A stretch of DNA of 64,000 bases from Nitrospirota bacterium (GCA_021806225.1 JAJZXW010000038.1:1-64000), one strand, 5' to 3'; positions 1 to 10,500 are shown, counted from the stretch's first letter. The notes: generated by a model not told the origin, from the letters alone. Made by a program: numbers and translations.

Positions 1-157
1 GACGAGTCGGAATTTGAACGCTTTAATTCTTTTCATGTCGGGCATGGTAGCAGAAAACCCCGCACTGAAAGCCAAATCCGGGACGGCCATGCCGTCCGAG
101 CACTCCTTCCCCGCCGTAAACGGCGAGCTTTGCCGCGCGATTGGATCAAGGACCGTC

Positions 158-844
158 TCAGGCCACGACCAGGTTCCCTTTTCGCTCGCTTTCAATTACG
201 ATCCCAAGCGCCCGCGCAGATTTCACCCGCCCACGCTGCAGCACCGGAAGAATCTCGTATTCCACGAGATCCGCCAGCAGGATCCAGTCGAGAGCCTCTT
301 GCGCCTTGAGCATGCCTGTGAGAAGGGCGTCGATCCGGTCCGATTCTTCAATGAAGGAGACACGGAAGGTGTCGTGTCCCGACTGCTGTTCGATTCGTCC
401 GATCTCCTCAACGAGAACCTGGGCGGCGACCATTCCTTCAAGGGCCTGCATGTAGACCCCTCCCCCGGATTCCTGGTTCGAGTCGCGCGCCCCGAAAACC
501 GCCTGGAGGTTTCCTCTGCGAAGATTGTTTCCGATCTCCTGAAAAACCACCATGAGGCTGTCTATATGGGCGACCAGGTCGGTCAGGACATCCTTGAGAA
601 GCGATTCCAGCGATTCCGTCCGAACCTCCAGAAGAAAGGGATTGGCGTTGTCCAGGGCTTCGATCTCCGGCCGGGACGAAGGAGCCCCGTTCAGGAATAC
701 ACCGGAGATCGTCCTCCCGGAAGGAACATCCAGGAGAAGACGGTCCAGCGCCTGAGCCCAGGACTCTCCTTCCGCCCTTTTCAACTCCGTCTTCTCTCCG
801 TCAAGGAGAATGTCCTGACCATCAAAATGTTTCTGTGCATCCAT
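158..844 (-). CDS. hypothetical protein next to the glycosyltransferase island
   Basis: In-frame ATG (MDAQKHFDGQD...) preceded by GAGGGAAAG. The longer ORF start at 1321 overlaps the upstream glycosyltransferase, so it was trimmed. No family recognised. Confidence 0.6.
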   Translation of the reverse strand: MDAQKHFDGQDILLDGEKTELKRAEGESWAQALDRLLLDVPSGRTISGVFLNGAPSSRPEIEALDNANPFLLEVRTESLESLLKDVLTDLVAHIDSLMVVFQEIGNNLRRGNLQAVFGARDSNQESGGGVYMQALEGMVAAQVLVEEIGRIEQQSGHDTFRVSFIEESDRIDALLTGMLKAQEALDWILLADLVEYEILPVLQRGRVKSARALGIVIESERKGNLVVA

Positions 845-888
845 CTTTCCCTCCTCGATAGGGGCCATGAGGCCCCGGTCTCCCGAAG

Positions 889-2712
889 TCACAGGAGATG
901 AAGCGAGGCCGCGGCCCGCTTCGACACTCCCTGATCCCCGGATGAAATAAACGTTGATTCCATGGATGAAAACCATCTGTCGGCAAGTCGGATCAACCGC
1001 TCGTTCCGCAAATGCCCTGTCCGATAAACATGCTCCACCCCCTGTATCATTTCCAGAAGACGCATGGGATCCTCGATCGCCACTCCCTCCTTTTCGATCT
1101 CGAAGAGGGTGGCAAGAGGGGCTGCCGTGGCCGCAACCCAACCCAGTTCCTGAATGCGCACATCGAGGGACTCCAGCTCGCGGGTGAGATCTTCGAGAAA
1201 CTGTCGGGCCCCATCGTCGGGAATCCCCTCTTCCACCCTTTCGCGGATCGTTCGGCAAAGGCTCTCTCCCTCCCTGAAAAGTCCCCCGATCTCGAGATGG
1301 ACATTCCGGAGATCTTCCCATGACTGGCGGGTGAGCCCAGCCACCGCATAATCCTCAAGCAGAAGGTCGCATTCCTCCCCCCAGTCGAGCGGCAGCCGGT
1401 CAAACTCCATCGCCCAGATCTGGCGATAGAGACTCCTGAAAAGCTCCGGGAGCCCCATGGGAGGCCGGGACACGGGACGATACCGGAGTCTCCCCCGACC
1501 ATCCCATCCTGAAACGGCGACCAGCAACTGGGATCCCGGAGGATCCCTTTCAAGGAATCCGGACACCCGGGCCCGGAGATCCATCGGTGCCGCCTCCGTC
1601 TTCTCGAGATGGACGACGAACTGGGCAAGCCATTCGGGGGCGATGTCCTCCCGGCAGACCGGGTCCAGACAATGGGCGTCGATCCCGCAGGGGGCACATG
1701 GCTTCCGGCTCTGTAGAACGACATGATTCTTTCCATAGGGAGCCGTCTCAGGGTAGAAAAGATTGGCGAAGGAGAGCGCCACGACGGGAGTCCCCATCGC
1801 CGCCGCGACATGCATGGCCCCCGTATCGTTCGAGACAAGCCGCGACACCGAGCGGAGAACCCCGGCTAGCTCCCGCACCGAGGTCCGGCCGGTCAGGTTC
1901 AGAATTCGCCCCGAACTCCACCGGTCCTCGAGCGTCGCAACGATCCTCCTGTTCCGGGCCACATCCTCCTCCCCCGAGCCCACAAGGACGATTCCCGACC
2001 CGGGGGACCTGGAAAGAAAGTGCGCGATCATCCGGACGAATGACTCCTCAGGCCACCGCTTGATCGCCACAGAGGCGCCGGTCTGAACCGCCACCCACCG
2101 TTTATCCGCAGGCAGTCCCGGAGCGGGGATGTCCATCCTTTCAGGGAGCACGAGTCCCCGGGGGGGTGGAACCTGGGCAATCCGGAGAAAGAGATCCACC
2201 AGGTTCGTGTCGTTATAGAGGCGGTTCCGGACCATCATGCCAAAATAGGCAATGGCCGGATCGTAAAAAGCCCGAAATCCGTCCCGGGTCATGATCACTC
2301 CCCTGACCTCCCGGGCCTTGACGAGATATCCCAGAACCGTTCCGATCCGGTTTGGCGTCAGGTTGATCAGAAGGTCGTATTCCCCCTGGTTCCAGTCGGC
2401 GCTCATCGCCCGGATCCGGGAGATTTTTTCGCTCCAGGAAATCCTGTCGTCGAACACCATCCGACGGATGGCCTGTCCGTCCACCAGATAGAGGTCATCG
2501 AACAGGGCAAGTCCCGCCGCCGTTTCCCCGAACTCCCGATAGGCCACGAGACCGATGCGGCACCCCGGATTTCTTTCCCGAAGAGCGGCCGCCATCGGAG
2601 CCATCTGGAAAAGGTCGCCCATCCGGGTCATCGCGATGACGAGAATGGAGCCGACAGTCTCCTCCTGGGAGGAGACTGCAAACCTGGGACTGGATCGTCG
2701 TCCGTCTCTCAT
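889..2712 (-). CDS. glycosyltransferase family 9 (heptosyltransferase-like) with C-terminal extension
   Basis: ILVIAMTRMGDLFQMAPMAAALRERNPGCRIG N-terminus and SNDTGAMHVAAAMGTPVVALSF motif typical of GT9; Cys-rich CAPCGIDAHCLDPVC segment. Confidence 0.8.
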   Translation of the reverse strand: MRDGRRSSPRFAVSSQEETVGSILVIAMTRMGDLFQMAPMAAALRERNPGCRIGLVAYREFGETAAGLALFDDLYLVDGQAIRRMVFDDRISWSEKISRIRAMSADWNQGEYDLLINLTPNRIGTVLGYLVKAREVRGVIMTRDGFRAFYDPAIAYFGMMVRNRLYNDTNLVDLFLRIAQVPPPRGLVLPERMDIPAPGLPADKRWVAVQTGASVAIKRWPEESFVRMIAHFLSRSPGSGIVLVGSGEEDVARNRRIVATLEDRWSSGRILNLTGRTSVRELAGVLRSVSRLVSNDTGAMHVAAAMGTPVVALSFANLFYPETAPYGKNHVVLQSRKPCAPCGIDAHCLDPVCREDIAPEWLAQFVVHLEKTEAAPMDLRARVSGFLERDPPGSQLLVAVSGWDGRGRLRYRPVSRPPMGLPELFRSLYRQIWAMEFDRLPLDWGEECDLLLEDYAVAGLTRQSWEDLRNVHLEIGGLFREGESLCRTIRERVEEGIPDDGARQFLEDLTRELESLDVRIQELGWVAATAAPLATLFEIEKEGVAIEDPMRLLEMIQGVEHVYRTGHLRNERLIRLADRWFSSMESTFISSGDQGVSKRAAASLHLL

Positions 2713-4511
2713 GCCCCCGCCTCCCTCACGAATTCTCTCATCAGAAGCACGGCGGCTTCGGTATCGCTGACTGGAGCCTCTCCGAGGCGGATTCCCCGCT
2801 CGAGATCGTCGAGATCAACTGTTCCCAGGCTTCGGAAGCGGTCGAGAAAACGCGAGAGCTCGGGATCCCCAGAGGCCTCGTTCATAAGGGTCTCCACCGT
2901 CTGCCGTCCCGGGAAGGAGGTGTTCTTCGGGCGGAATCCCTGCTCGAAGAGAACTGAGAGCCAGTGGTCCATCCGGCAGTCGATGGTATGCTCCCGAAGG
3001 GTCCGGGAAAGTGCCAGGGCCGCCATCTCACGCCTCTCCTTTTCCCGGGTTCGATAATGTTTCACCAGAGTCCGGCAGGAGGATTCATCGTCGAATACGG
3101 CGATCTCCTCCCCCGGTTGATAGAGATCGGGAAGAAGGGAACGCCGGTCCACGATCTGGAATCCCCCGCAGGCCGCGATCTCGAAGGTCCTGGGGTTCAC
3201 AAAATCTCCGTCCGGGTTCACACCCCTGTGATAGACCGATGAGTGAAGATTTAGGTTGACGGGGGAATTCCGGTAGATCTGGGCGGCCTCCTCGGGGGAA
3301 ATCCGTCGTCCCTCCTCGCGAACATGACGGGAAAGAGGATCTCCGGGATCCCAGTCCGCTCCCCAGATGGCCAGCCCCAGGTCGACCAGGCTCCGGAGAA
3401 AGTGCTGCCGATTGTAGTATCCGGCCCCCATGAAGGCCAATGGAGCCGAATAGCGCGCCGGGTCTTCTCCAGCCACGGAGTCAGGCCTGAAGATTTCCGG
3501 ATCGGCTCCGGTTGGAAGATAGAGGACATTCGTGAGGCCCCGGGCCTCGAGAGCCGGAATCCAGGCCTCTTTCTGGATCACCGCGAAGCTCGTGACGAGG
3601 GGAGCGACCCTCTCCCAGTAGGTCGCGATGCGAAAGTCCTCGACAAACCAGTAGGCAACCGGAATTCCCAACTCCCGGATCTTTTCAAGCAGCTCCGGCG
3701 AGAGCGGCGACTGGGCCAGACCAATGATCAGGTCCGGCTTTTCGGAGACGATCCTGGCCATGATCATCTCCGAGAGAAACCCCTGGAAGAGCCCCCGAAG
3801 CTGGGCCCGATGCAGGTCGATCCGGGTCTGTCCCCCGATGGCCCGGATCGACCCCTCGAACACCGAGGCGTCGAAGAGGCTTGCACGGTGGCCCATGCGG
3901 AGAAGGGAGCGGTGAACGGAGCGGGCGATCGGATAGGATCCTCCGGAGACCGGAGAAACCACCAGAACCCGGAGGGAATAAGTCTCCGGGGACTCCCCCC
4001 CTTCGTAGAGCTTTCTGACGGAACGGTAGAGATCGGGCCTGATTTTTTCGGACGGCACATGGGAGAGAACCGCCGCCCCGCCAGGAACCTTCCGGATGTC
4101 CGACGGCTCGGAGAAGAATCGCAGCCGATCCTTGAAGCGATACCAGGGAAACAGGCGGAAGGAGGCCCGAAGGATGTCGGGAACCGGCTCGAAGACGCTG
4201 ACCGGCAAGGAGGACCGCTCCAAAAGGGAGAAGAGGTGATACCCCAGGCCCAACCCCAGAAGAAGAATTCCCGGAGCGGACTCGGGAATGGACGAGATAA
4301 CGCCCTCCACCCATCGTTCACCTTCCTTCACGGGGTCGTACCGGCTGTGGAGACTTGTATTGTCCCACAGAAGACTGGGTGACCCCTCTTTACTGGAGAG
4401 GATCTCCCATCGCTCCCGATTTCTGTCGGGACGGAAAAGAATCTCCCTCAGACTTCCCTCGGCGAAGGACTCCATATTTTGCCGGAAGACGGACTCGTCA
4501 AACTGCCACAT
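2709..4511 (-). CDS. CgeB-like glycosyltransferase
   Basis: VAYWFVEDFR, LPTGADPEIFRP, VNLNLHSSVYHRGVNPDGDFVNPRTFEIAACGGFQIVD signatures; start placed at MWQFDESVF. Confidence 0.75.
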   Translation of the reverse strand: MWQFDESVFRQNMESFAEGSLREILFRPDRNRERWEILSSKEGSPSLLWDNTSLHSRYDPVKEGERWVEGVISSIPESAPGILLLGLGLGYHLFSLLERSSLPVSVFEPVPDILRASFRLFPWYRFKDRLRFFSEPSDIRKVPGGAAVLSHVPSEKIRPDLYRSVRKLYEGGESPETYSLRVLVVSPVSGGSYPIARSVHRSLLRMGHRASLFDASVFEGSIRAIGGQTRIDLHRAQLRGLFQGFLSEMIMARIVSEKPDLIIGLAQSPLSPELLEKIRELGIPVAYWFVEDFRIATYWERVAPLVTSFAVIQKEAWIPALEARGLTNVLYLPTGADPEIFRPDSVAGEDPARYSAPLAFMGAGYYNRQHFLRSLVDLGLAIWGADWDPGDPLSRHVREEGRRISPEEAAQIYRNSPVNLNLHSSVYHRGVNPDGDFVNPRTFEIAACGGFQIVDRRSLLPDLYQPGEEIAVFDDESSCRTLVKHYRTREKERREMAALALSRTLREHTIDCRMDHWLSVLFEQGFRPKNTSFPGRQTVETLMNEASGDPELSRFLDRFRSLGTVDLDDLERGIRLGEAPVSDTEAAVLLMREFVREAGA

Positions 4512-6075
4512 AGACCCACTCCTTGTTCGTCGGGATTTTCCCTGCGGATCGGCCGGCGAGATTCGAGACCTCCGAAGCTTCCCGGACAAGGGCCCGGGAG
4601 GCGCTGACAAGGGGAGGAAGAAGGCCCGCCCCCCCCTCGACCCACTCGAGGTGGTGGAGCAGAGGCCACATCATCGGGAAGTCGGTGGCCAGCCTGTCGA
4701 TCATCTTTTCCCGATGAGGCCCCTCGATCCCCTGCTCCCGAAGACGGACATAGAGATCCGCCCCTTCTCCCAGCCGACGAAACCAGAGGGAGAGCGGGAC
4801 ATTCCCGGGATCCTCAAACAGGGGAGTGGAGGAATCCCCCGACTCCATCTCTAGTTCGGAAACAAGAGATGGAAGCTCCTCCGTCTTCGAGAGGTACCGC
4901 CATTCGAAACGCCTCATGAGGCGGGCGAGAATCCGTTCCCGGGTGAGGGCTCTCGGAGTTCGGATCCTTTGAAGAAGGCCGCCTGAAGAGAGGTCTGCCT
5001 CCCAGAGATCGACTCCCGGGAGGCGCCCGGAGTAGGCTTTGCCCAAAACGCGACCGTCCTCTCCGCGCCTGACCCCTGCGATGATGCGCGCCAGGACCTC
5101 GGGATCCGGGGCATTCCGGCAGGAGCGATGCGGGCAGTCGGCCCCTTCCCCTGCGCAGGGGTAGCATTCCATCGATGTGACCAACGAAAGCGCCCCGTCC
5201 CGATAGGCCCCGGTTTCGAAAAAGAGGGCGCTCGCGAAAAAGAGCCCCACCGTCGGGACCCCCAGAAGGGCTGCAAGGTGGAGAGGCGCGGTGTCGGGAG
5301 AAACCACGACCCCGGCCCCGGAAAGCAACAGGGAGAGCCCCTCGACATCTGTCTTCCCTGCCATATTCCGGACCCCATCCCCGGCCTCGCGCTCGATTAA
5401 TTCCCCGAGAGGAGCATCCTCCGGACTTCCGGACAGGATCACCTCGCCTCCGTCGACCCTCCTCAGGTTTCGGACGAGGGACAGAATGGCCTCGGGCTCC
5501 CATCGCCGATAGGGACTCCGTCCTCCCAGAACCACCACCACAGGACCCGACGATTTTTTTGAAGGAGGCGCGAAAGGGGCCGAATCGGGAACGCCTCCGA
5601 ACCCCGCCCACATGTCCGAGAGGTGGATCCGGTTCAACCCACGGATTCCGCGGGAGGAGGCCACGAGGTAGCCTGGCCACCCTGAAAGATGCGTCGGAGT
5701 TCCTCCCTCGCCCCCACGGTCGAACACTCGCTCAAATCCCGATACCGGAATTCCGAGAAGACGGGCCAGCATGATTCCTGTTCCATGGTGGTTCAGGACC
5801 ACCGCACGGTCGAATCCCTCCCGACGAAGGGCCCCCACGAACTCCCGGGCCTCCGAGAGGCGTCCGGCCAGGGGTCGATCCTCACCGGGATCCCCGAAGG
5901 CGGGCCACGCCCTGACATCGTGGGCGAGGGACAGGGAGCGGGCGGCAGAGGCGATTCCGGGGCGGACAAGAAGTACCGTCCGGCTTCCCCGCTTAGTCAG
6001 GGCATCGATCAGCGGAACCGACTGGATGAGATCCCCCAGACGGGCCTCCTGGATGACAAGACATTTTCCCGACAC
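4498..6075 (-). CDS. glycosyltransferase family 9 (heptosyltransferase-like)
   Basis: CLVIQEARLGDLIQSVPLIDALTKRG and VVSPDTAPLHLAALLGVPTVGLFFASALFFETG motifs; CYPCAGEGADCPHRSC segment. Confidence 0.8.
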   Translation of the reverse strand: MSGKCLVIQEARLGDLIQSVPLIDALTKRGSRTVLLVRPGIASAARSLSLAHDVRAWPAFGDPGEDRPLAGRLSEAREFVGALRREGFDRAVVLNHHGTGIMLARLLGIPVSGFERVFDRGGEGGTPTHLSGWPGYLVASSRGIRGLNRIHLSDMWAGFGGVPDSAPFAPPSKKSSGPVVVVLGGRSPYRRWEPEAILSLVRNLRRVDGGEVILSGSPEDAPLGELIEREAGDGVRNMAGKTDVEGLSLLLSGAGVVVSPDTAPLHLAALLGVPTVGLFFASALFFETGAYRDGALSLVTSMECYPCAGEGADCPHRSCRNAPDPEVLARIIAGVRRGEDGRVLGKAYSGRLPGVDLWEADLSSGGLLQRIRTPRALTRERILARLMRRFEWRYLSKTEELPSLVSELEMESGDSSTPLFEDPGNVPLSLWFRRLGEGADLYVRLREQGIEGPHREKMIDRLATDFPMMWPLLHHLEWVEGGAGLLPPLVSASRALVREASEVSNLAGRSAGKIPTNKEWVYVAV

Positions 6076-6076
6076 A

Positions 6077-8413
6077 TCAGACCCCTTTCGGGTTGAGTGA
6101 AGCCGTCAGCACGTCATGGCGCTCCAGGATCTCCCTCGCAATCGGATTTCTGGGATCCCTCGAGAGGATTTCCCGAACCACGACCAGCGCCTCTTCCCCG
6201 AGACCCGCCTCCTCGAGCATTTGCGCGTAGAGGCTTTTCAGTCCAGGCTTGAACGGATGGAGGGAGAGGTATTCCGCGGTTCGGGCCAGGGCCAGATCGG
6301 CCCTCCCGACCATTCGTGCGGAGTCGATCATGAGACGCAGGATATCCTCCTGCTCGATCTCGATCCCCAGCGACTGGTCATAGTAATAAACGGCATCCTC
6401 GTACTGTCCCGTCTCCTGGCAAACCATCCCGAATCCCGACAGGGCCCCATAAGCCCTGGGGTTCAGCTCGTGGGCTTTTTTGAAGTCGATGAGGGATTCG
6501 GCGAAGGCGCCTTTCAGGAGGCGAATGACCGCCCGCCCCTGAAAAGGCCTTTCATCGTCCACCAGCGGAATCGCCCTTGAAAAGGCAGCGAAAGCCCCGT
6601 CGAGATCCCCCTTTCTGGAGAGGATCTCCCCAAGCTTGATCTCGACCTCCCCCCGCTCCCCGATCGTCAGTGCCGGGTCGGCGAGTCCAGCCTCGAGGAT
6701 CCCCTCGACTCCCTCGACAAGCCCCGAACCCATGAGGTCGTCGACCTTTTCGATGAGACCGAACACTTTCCTCCGGGCTGTCACAAGAAACTGCATGACG
6801 AAGAGATCCCGGATCTCTTCCGGAGACTGCTGCCTGAGCACAAGGGGACCAAGGTCGATATCCGTTTTCCCGGGGGGCTGCTTCGCCAGCTCCTGTGCCA
6901 TCCGGTTGTACTCGGCCGACACGTTGGCGGCGATCGTCTCCACCTGGAGACCGGAGGACTCCAGAAGCTCGACCAGAGTCTTGCGGGTGAAAAAACGAAG
7001 ATGGGATCGGTCGAGGATTCCCTGTTCCTGATAGTCGAACCGGCCCTGGGCCAATGCCGTTAGCACTTCGTGGTACCGGATATTGGGAACTGAAAGGACG
7101 AGGACGCCGTGAGAGGAGAGGAAGGGAACATAGCGCTTCAGAAGCATCGCCGGATTTTCGACATGCTCCAGAACGTCGGCCAGGATGATGGCATCAAAAC
7201 TCTCCGCAGCGAAGTCGGGCTTCCAGGTGGCGGCATCGCCTTCAATGATGCGGTCGTAATAGGCCCGCGCCTCGAAGGCCCGGGACGGATCCTTCTCGAT
7301 ACCCACCAGATGGACCTCCCCCCACCGGGTCCGGATCCCGCGACCCATGGCTCCGGTCCCGCATCCGATGTCCAGAATCCGGTTGGATCCGGCCGGAATC
7401 CGGTCGATAACCTCCCCCCGCTCCCTGCGGTAGGCCTTCTTCGGCTTCCATAGCGCCACTTTCCGGTTGATCAGGCGTTCCCATTCTTCAAGAAACCGCT
7501 CGGCAGGAAAGTCCCTGAGAACGCTCTCCCGGCCCTTCATTCCCATCCCGATGGCCATCTCCCGATCGGAGAGAAGGCGCTCCACCGATCCTCTGAGCAC
7601 CTCCTCCCGGTCGGAGAGATATCCGCTCACTCCGTCGACGACCGGGGAGCCCGAATGGCCCAGGGCGACAACGGGCATGCCGGTGGACATCGCCTCCAGG
7701 AGGGAGAGGTTGTATCCGTCCTCCCAGGGCTCGACCGTAGTGTGAACGAGAAGGCGATGATGGCGCATGATTTCTTTCAGATCATCCACGTTCCGGCTGG
7801 GTCTTGCCCCCGGAATCCCGGGATTGATCCCCAGGGTCGTGTGGGGAAGTCCTGCGAGAATTCGCCCCGAAAGTCTCCCTCCCAGCATCAGGTCACGCTC
7901 TTCGAGAAAGTTCCCGATTCTGAGCGCGGTCGCCTCCGACCCGTCGTATCCGCTCCAGTCCCGGCCGTCGATTCCCGGAAGGATGACGGGACCCGGAAGC
8001 CCCCACGACTCTTTCTTCGCAGGAGAAATGAAGACCGTCGTCAGGTCGGAGACCGACCCGATGAGCGTTTTGAGGCTTTCCCTGTACTCCCGAGCCTCCA
8101 CACGGTTTTTTCCGAGGGCGATCATTGTGTCGAGACGATTGTGGAAAACAAGAAACTGCGGAACGGGAGACCGCTGCGTCAGGACGAGATCGCTGACATC
8201 GTGGCAGATGACGGCATCGTATTCTTCGCGAGCAAGAAGGGTCATCGCCTCCTCGGCATCGATGATGCGGGAGCCCCGCGGACAGGGTCTGAACTCATGC
8301 ATCCACCGCTCGTAGCCCCCTTTCTTGCGTTCGACGATATCGAAGGAAAACGGAAGCTTTCCCAACAGGGATATATACCCTTCGTGCCAGTTAAACGTGA
8401 GAATGCGCAACAT
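6077..8413 (-). CDS. multidomain glycosyltransferase + SAM-dependent methyltransferase + TPR protein
   Basis: Start placed at MLRILTFNW. GT C-terminal motif NLSLLEAMSTGMPVVALGHSG; methyltransferase motif ILDIGCGTGAMGRGI with ADVLEHVENP; C-terminal TPR-like repeats (AYGALSGFGMVCQETGQYEDAVYYYDQSL). Confidence 0.8.
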   Translation of the reverse strand: MLRILTFNWHEGYISLLGKLPFSFDIVERKKGGYERWMHEFRPCPRGSRIIDAEEAMTLLAREEYDAVICHDVSDLVLTQRSPVPQFLVFHNRLDTMIALGKNRVEAREYRESLKTLIGSVSDLTTVFISPAKKESWGLPGPVILPGIDGRDWSGYDGSEATALRIGNFLEERDLMLGGRLSGRILAGLPHTTLGINPGIPGARPSRNVDDLKEIMRHHRLLVHTTVEPWEDGYNLSLLEAMSTGMPVVALGHSGSPVVDGVSGYLSDREEVLRGSVERLLSDREMAIGMGMKGRESVLRDFPAERFLEEWERLINRKVALWKPKKAYRRERGEVIDRIPAGSNRILDIGCGTGAMGRGIRTRWGEVHLVGIEKDPSRAFEARAYYDRIIEGDAATWKPDFAAESFDAIILADVLEHVENPAMLLKRYVPFLSSHGVLVLSVPNIRYHEVLTALAQGRFDYQEQGILDRSHLRFFTRKTLVELLESSGLQVETIAANVSAEYNRMAQELAKQPPGKTDIDLGPLVLRQQSPEEIRDLFVMQFLVTARRKVFGLIEKVDDLMGSGLVEGVEGILEAGLADPALTIGERGEVEIKLGEILSRKGDLDGAFAAFSRAIPLVDDERPFQGRAVIRLLKGAFAESLIDFKKAHELNPRAYGALSGFGMVCQETGQYEDAVYYYDQSLGIEIEQEDILRLMIDSARMVGRADLALARTAEYLSLHPFKPGLKSLYAQMLEEAGLGEEALVVVREILSRDPRNPIAREILERHDVLTASLNPKGV

Positions 8414-9359
8414 GTTCTTCTCCTTTTCTGAGGACGCCGGGGTTGTCGGACAGAATGCGGACGAGAGAGCGGGCCCGATGGCGATAGGTGTGGCTGCCGA
8501 GAATCTTTTTTCTTCCGGAGGCGGCGATCCGTTCCCGGATCCCGGGGTGGCCGAGAAGAAAGCGGAGCTTGTCCACGAGATCGACGTCGTCATAGAGAAC
8601 GAGGTCGACATCGGGAACGAAGAGGTCCAGAAGCCCCGGTACGGGGTCTGTCAAAAGGCACCTGCCGATGGACATGCTTTCGAAGACCCTCATATTCAGG
8701 TCGTCCTTGACAGCAGAGTTGAAAAGGATCCTGGCCGAGGAAAGAAAACGCGACATCTCCTCGAGAAAGGCCCTCTTCTGTCCGAGGGAGCAGTGAATTC
8801 CGAGGCGTGCGAGCCGGCGGGAGCGACGGTCCGGAACCGGAGAAGAGGAGGAGCAGATCGCCACGTCGAAATCCTCCGCCACATCCCAGGGACGATGGAT
8901 CTGAGGATCGGCGGCCAGCGGAAGCCAGTAAACCGGCCGGTCGAGGCGTTCCCTGAAAATTTCCACATAGGCTTTCTGAGCGAGGAAGACGACATCGAAG
9001 CGGCTGGCGAGGGCGAGGTGATCGGCGAGAAAAAGATGGGTGTCGATCAGATAGCAGGCTTTCGGCAAGGCCCATTCGTCGAGAAGCGGCATCTCGAACC
9101 AGACCCCGCTCTCCACGAAGAGGATCCAGTCGGGCCGGAATCCCGGGAATCCCTCACCGACCTCCTTCGCCGACACACGTTCGCAGGGAAGGTCGTGAGG
9201 CCTGACGCGATCGGAAATCGCCCCCAGATCCCACGCCCGAAGAAGCTCCTCCGAGGCGGTCGGACCACAGGATCGGAGCGTGGCGACCTCTCTCAGGGCC
9301 TTTTCGAGATACCTTCCTGTCGTATGGGGAATGGCGGTATAGAGCATCAGGATATTCAT
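8391..9359 (-). CDS. CgeB-like glycosyltransferase
   Basis: MNILMLYTAIPHTTGRYLEKAL...; LFNSAVKDDLNMRVFESMSIGRCLLTDPVPGL motif. Confidence 0.75.
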   Translation of the reverse strand: MNILMLYTAIPHTTGRYLEKALREVATLRSCGPTASEELLRAWDLGAISDRVRPHDLPCERVSAKEVGEGFPGFRPDWILFVESGVWFEMPLLDEWALPKACYLIDTHLFLADHLALASRFDVVFLAQKAYVEIFRERLDRPVYWLPLAADPQIHRPWDVAEDFDVAICSSSSPVPDRRSRRLARLGIHCSLGQKRAFLEEMSRFLSSARILFNSAVKDDLNMRVFESMSIGRCLLTDPVPGLLDLFVPDVDLVLYDDVDLVDKLRFLLGHPGIRERIAASGRKKILGSHTYRHRARSLVRILSDNPGVLRKGEEHVAHSHV

Positions 9360-9474
9360 GACTCCCTCCCTGATCCCTTTTACGCATTTTTTATGCCAGG
9401 GTCAGAACGGGAAGGGCGTACGATATTAAATAGTTAATATATAAAGTTAAAAAAGGAAGGGAAAATTGGCGGAA

Positions 9475-9517
9475 GGGAATTTTATTCCCGAACGGGAGGA
9501 CTCCCGGGAATTTTTTC
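9475..9517. terminator. hairpin in the AT-rich gap downstream of the fliD/fliS unit
   Basis: ATTCCCG (9484-9490) and CGGGAAT (9505-9511) form a 7-bp stem flanked by T/A runs. The orientation of the terminator is ambiguous. Confidence 0.35.
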
Positions 9518-9600
9518 CCTGTCAGAAAACTGTCAACCGGAAGAGTCCGGGAAACAGCCTCGAAGAGGGAGGTCCAATCATCGGTGGCAGAGGAGAAAAG

Positions 9601-9987
9601 TTAAACCTGCCCCAGGGTTTTCTGGCCAAAAAGAGCGGTCGATACCCGCGATGCCTTCGCGTAGGCTCCCTGAGGTCCCTGGCCTGAAAGGGCGCGAAGA
9701 CGGGAGGCGAGAGGTCCGTCCTCCCGTCCGAATGGCCCGAGACAGCGGGTCAGGATGTCGATGCGATGGAGAAGCATCACCAATTCCGGAGGCGACAGGA
9801 GATCGGCCAGGGCCACGTTCGCCCGGTCAAGGGCTTCCTGGGCCGCCAGGAGAGGTTCCAGATCCAGCCGTTCGAGCTCGGCCAGGGAAAGAACCCGGAC
9901 TCCTTGGCCGAGAGACACCTTTTCAAAAAGAGTCTCGAGCTGAGCCATGAATTCTCCCGCCAGCTCCTGCCCCGGATCGCGGATCAT
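9601..9987 (-). CDS. small protein downstream of fliS, possible FliT-like chaperone
   Basis: 128-aa ORF, 4-nt overlap with fliS. FliT assignment is by position only. Confidence 0.5.
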   Translation of the reverse strand: MIRDPGQELAGEFMAQLETLFEKVSLGQGVRVLSLAELERLDLEPLLAAQEALDRANVALADLLSPPELVMLLHRIDILTRCLGPFGREDGPLASRLRALSGQGPQGAYAKASRVSTALFGQKTLGQV

Positions 9988-10430
9988 CCGCGCACCGACA
10001 GGGAGCGGCGAGGTGTCTCGCCAGCGTCCGTCTTCGGGGAAAAGGGCAGAGCTGACTTCCTCGAGGAGAGGACCGCAGACCTCCAGGTTCCGAGGAGATC
10101 GGCTATAATCTCACGCACCGGATCGAGACGGCAGAGCTCGCCGGCTACATTGGCCAACGTCACCTCCTGGATCAGGAAAAGGTAGAGGGAGACGAGGGAA
10201 TCGGAAAGGTCTTTCGGCTCCTGGCCGTCTACGGCAGAGGCCAGCTCTGAAAGAATGCCCGTCAGTCTGTTGACAGCATCCGCCCTTCGGGAAATGTCCC
10301 CCGACCGGGCCGACTCCTTGATGATGTCCACGCACCGGATCGCTCCCTCATAAAGACGGATCAGGAGATCGGCCGGAGAGAGCGTGCTTTCCAACGTCTG
10401 ACGGTAGGTTGCGGCGGCGTACTGGTTCAT
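9984..10430 (-). CDS. fliS: flagellar export chaperone FliS
   Basis: MNQYAAATYRQTLESTLSPADLLIRLYEGAIRCVDIIKES typical FliS N-terminus; directly after fliD. Confidence 0.9.
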   Translation of the reverse strand: MNQYAAATYRQTLESTLSPADLLIRLYEGAIRCVDIIKESARSGDISRRADAVNRLTGILSELASAVDGQEPKDLSDSLVSLYLFLIQEVTLANVAGELCRLDPVREIIADLLGTWRSAVLSSRKSALPFSPKTDAGETPRRSLSVRG

Positions 10431-10500
10431 GCACGGATCCTCTCATCGCTCTGTGGGTGATGAATTGCGGTGATGGAGAACGGAAAGGACCTCCTCACCC

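Noticed and set aside
14-901. Plus-strand ORF at the left edge
   Set aside because: Mostly antisense to the 158-844 minus-strand ORF, which has a better start and SD.
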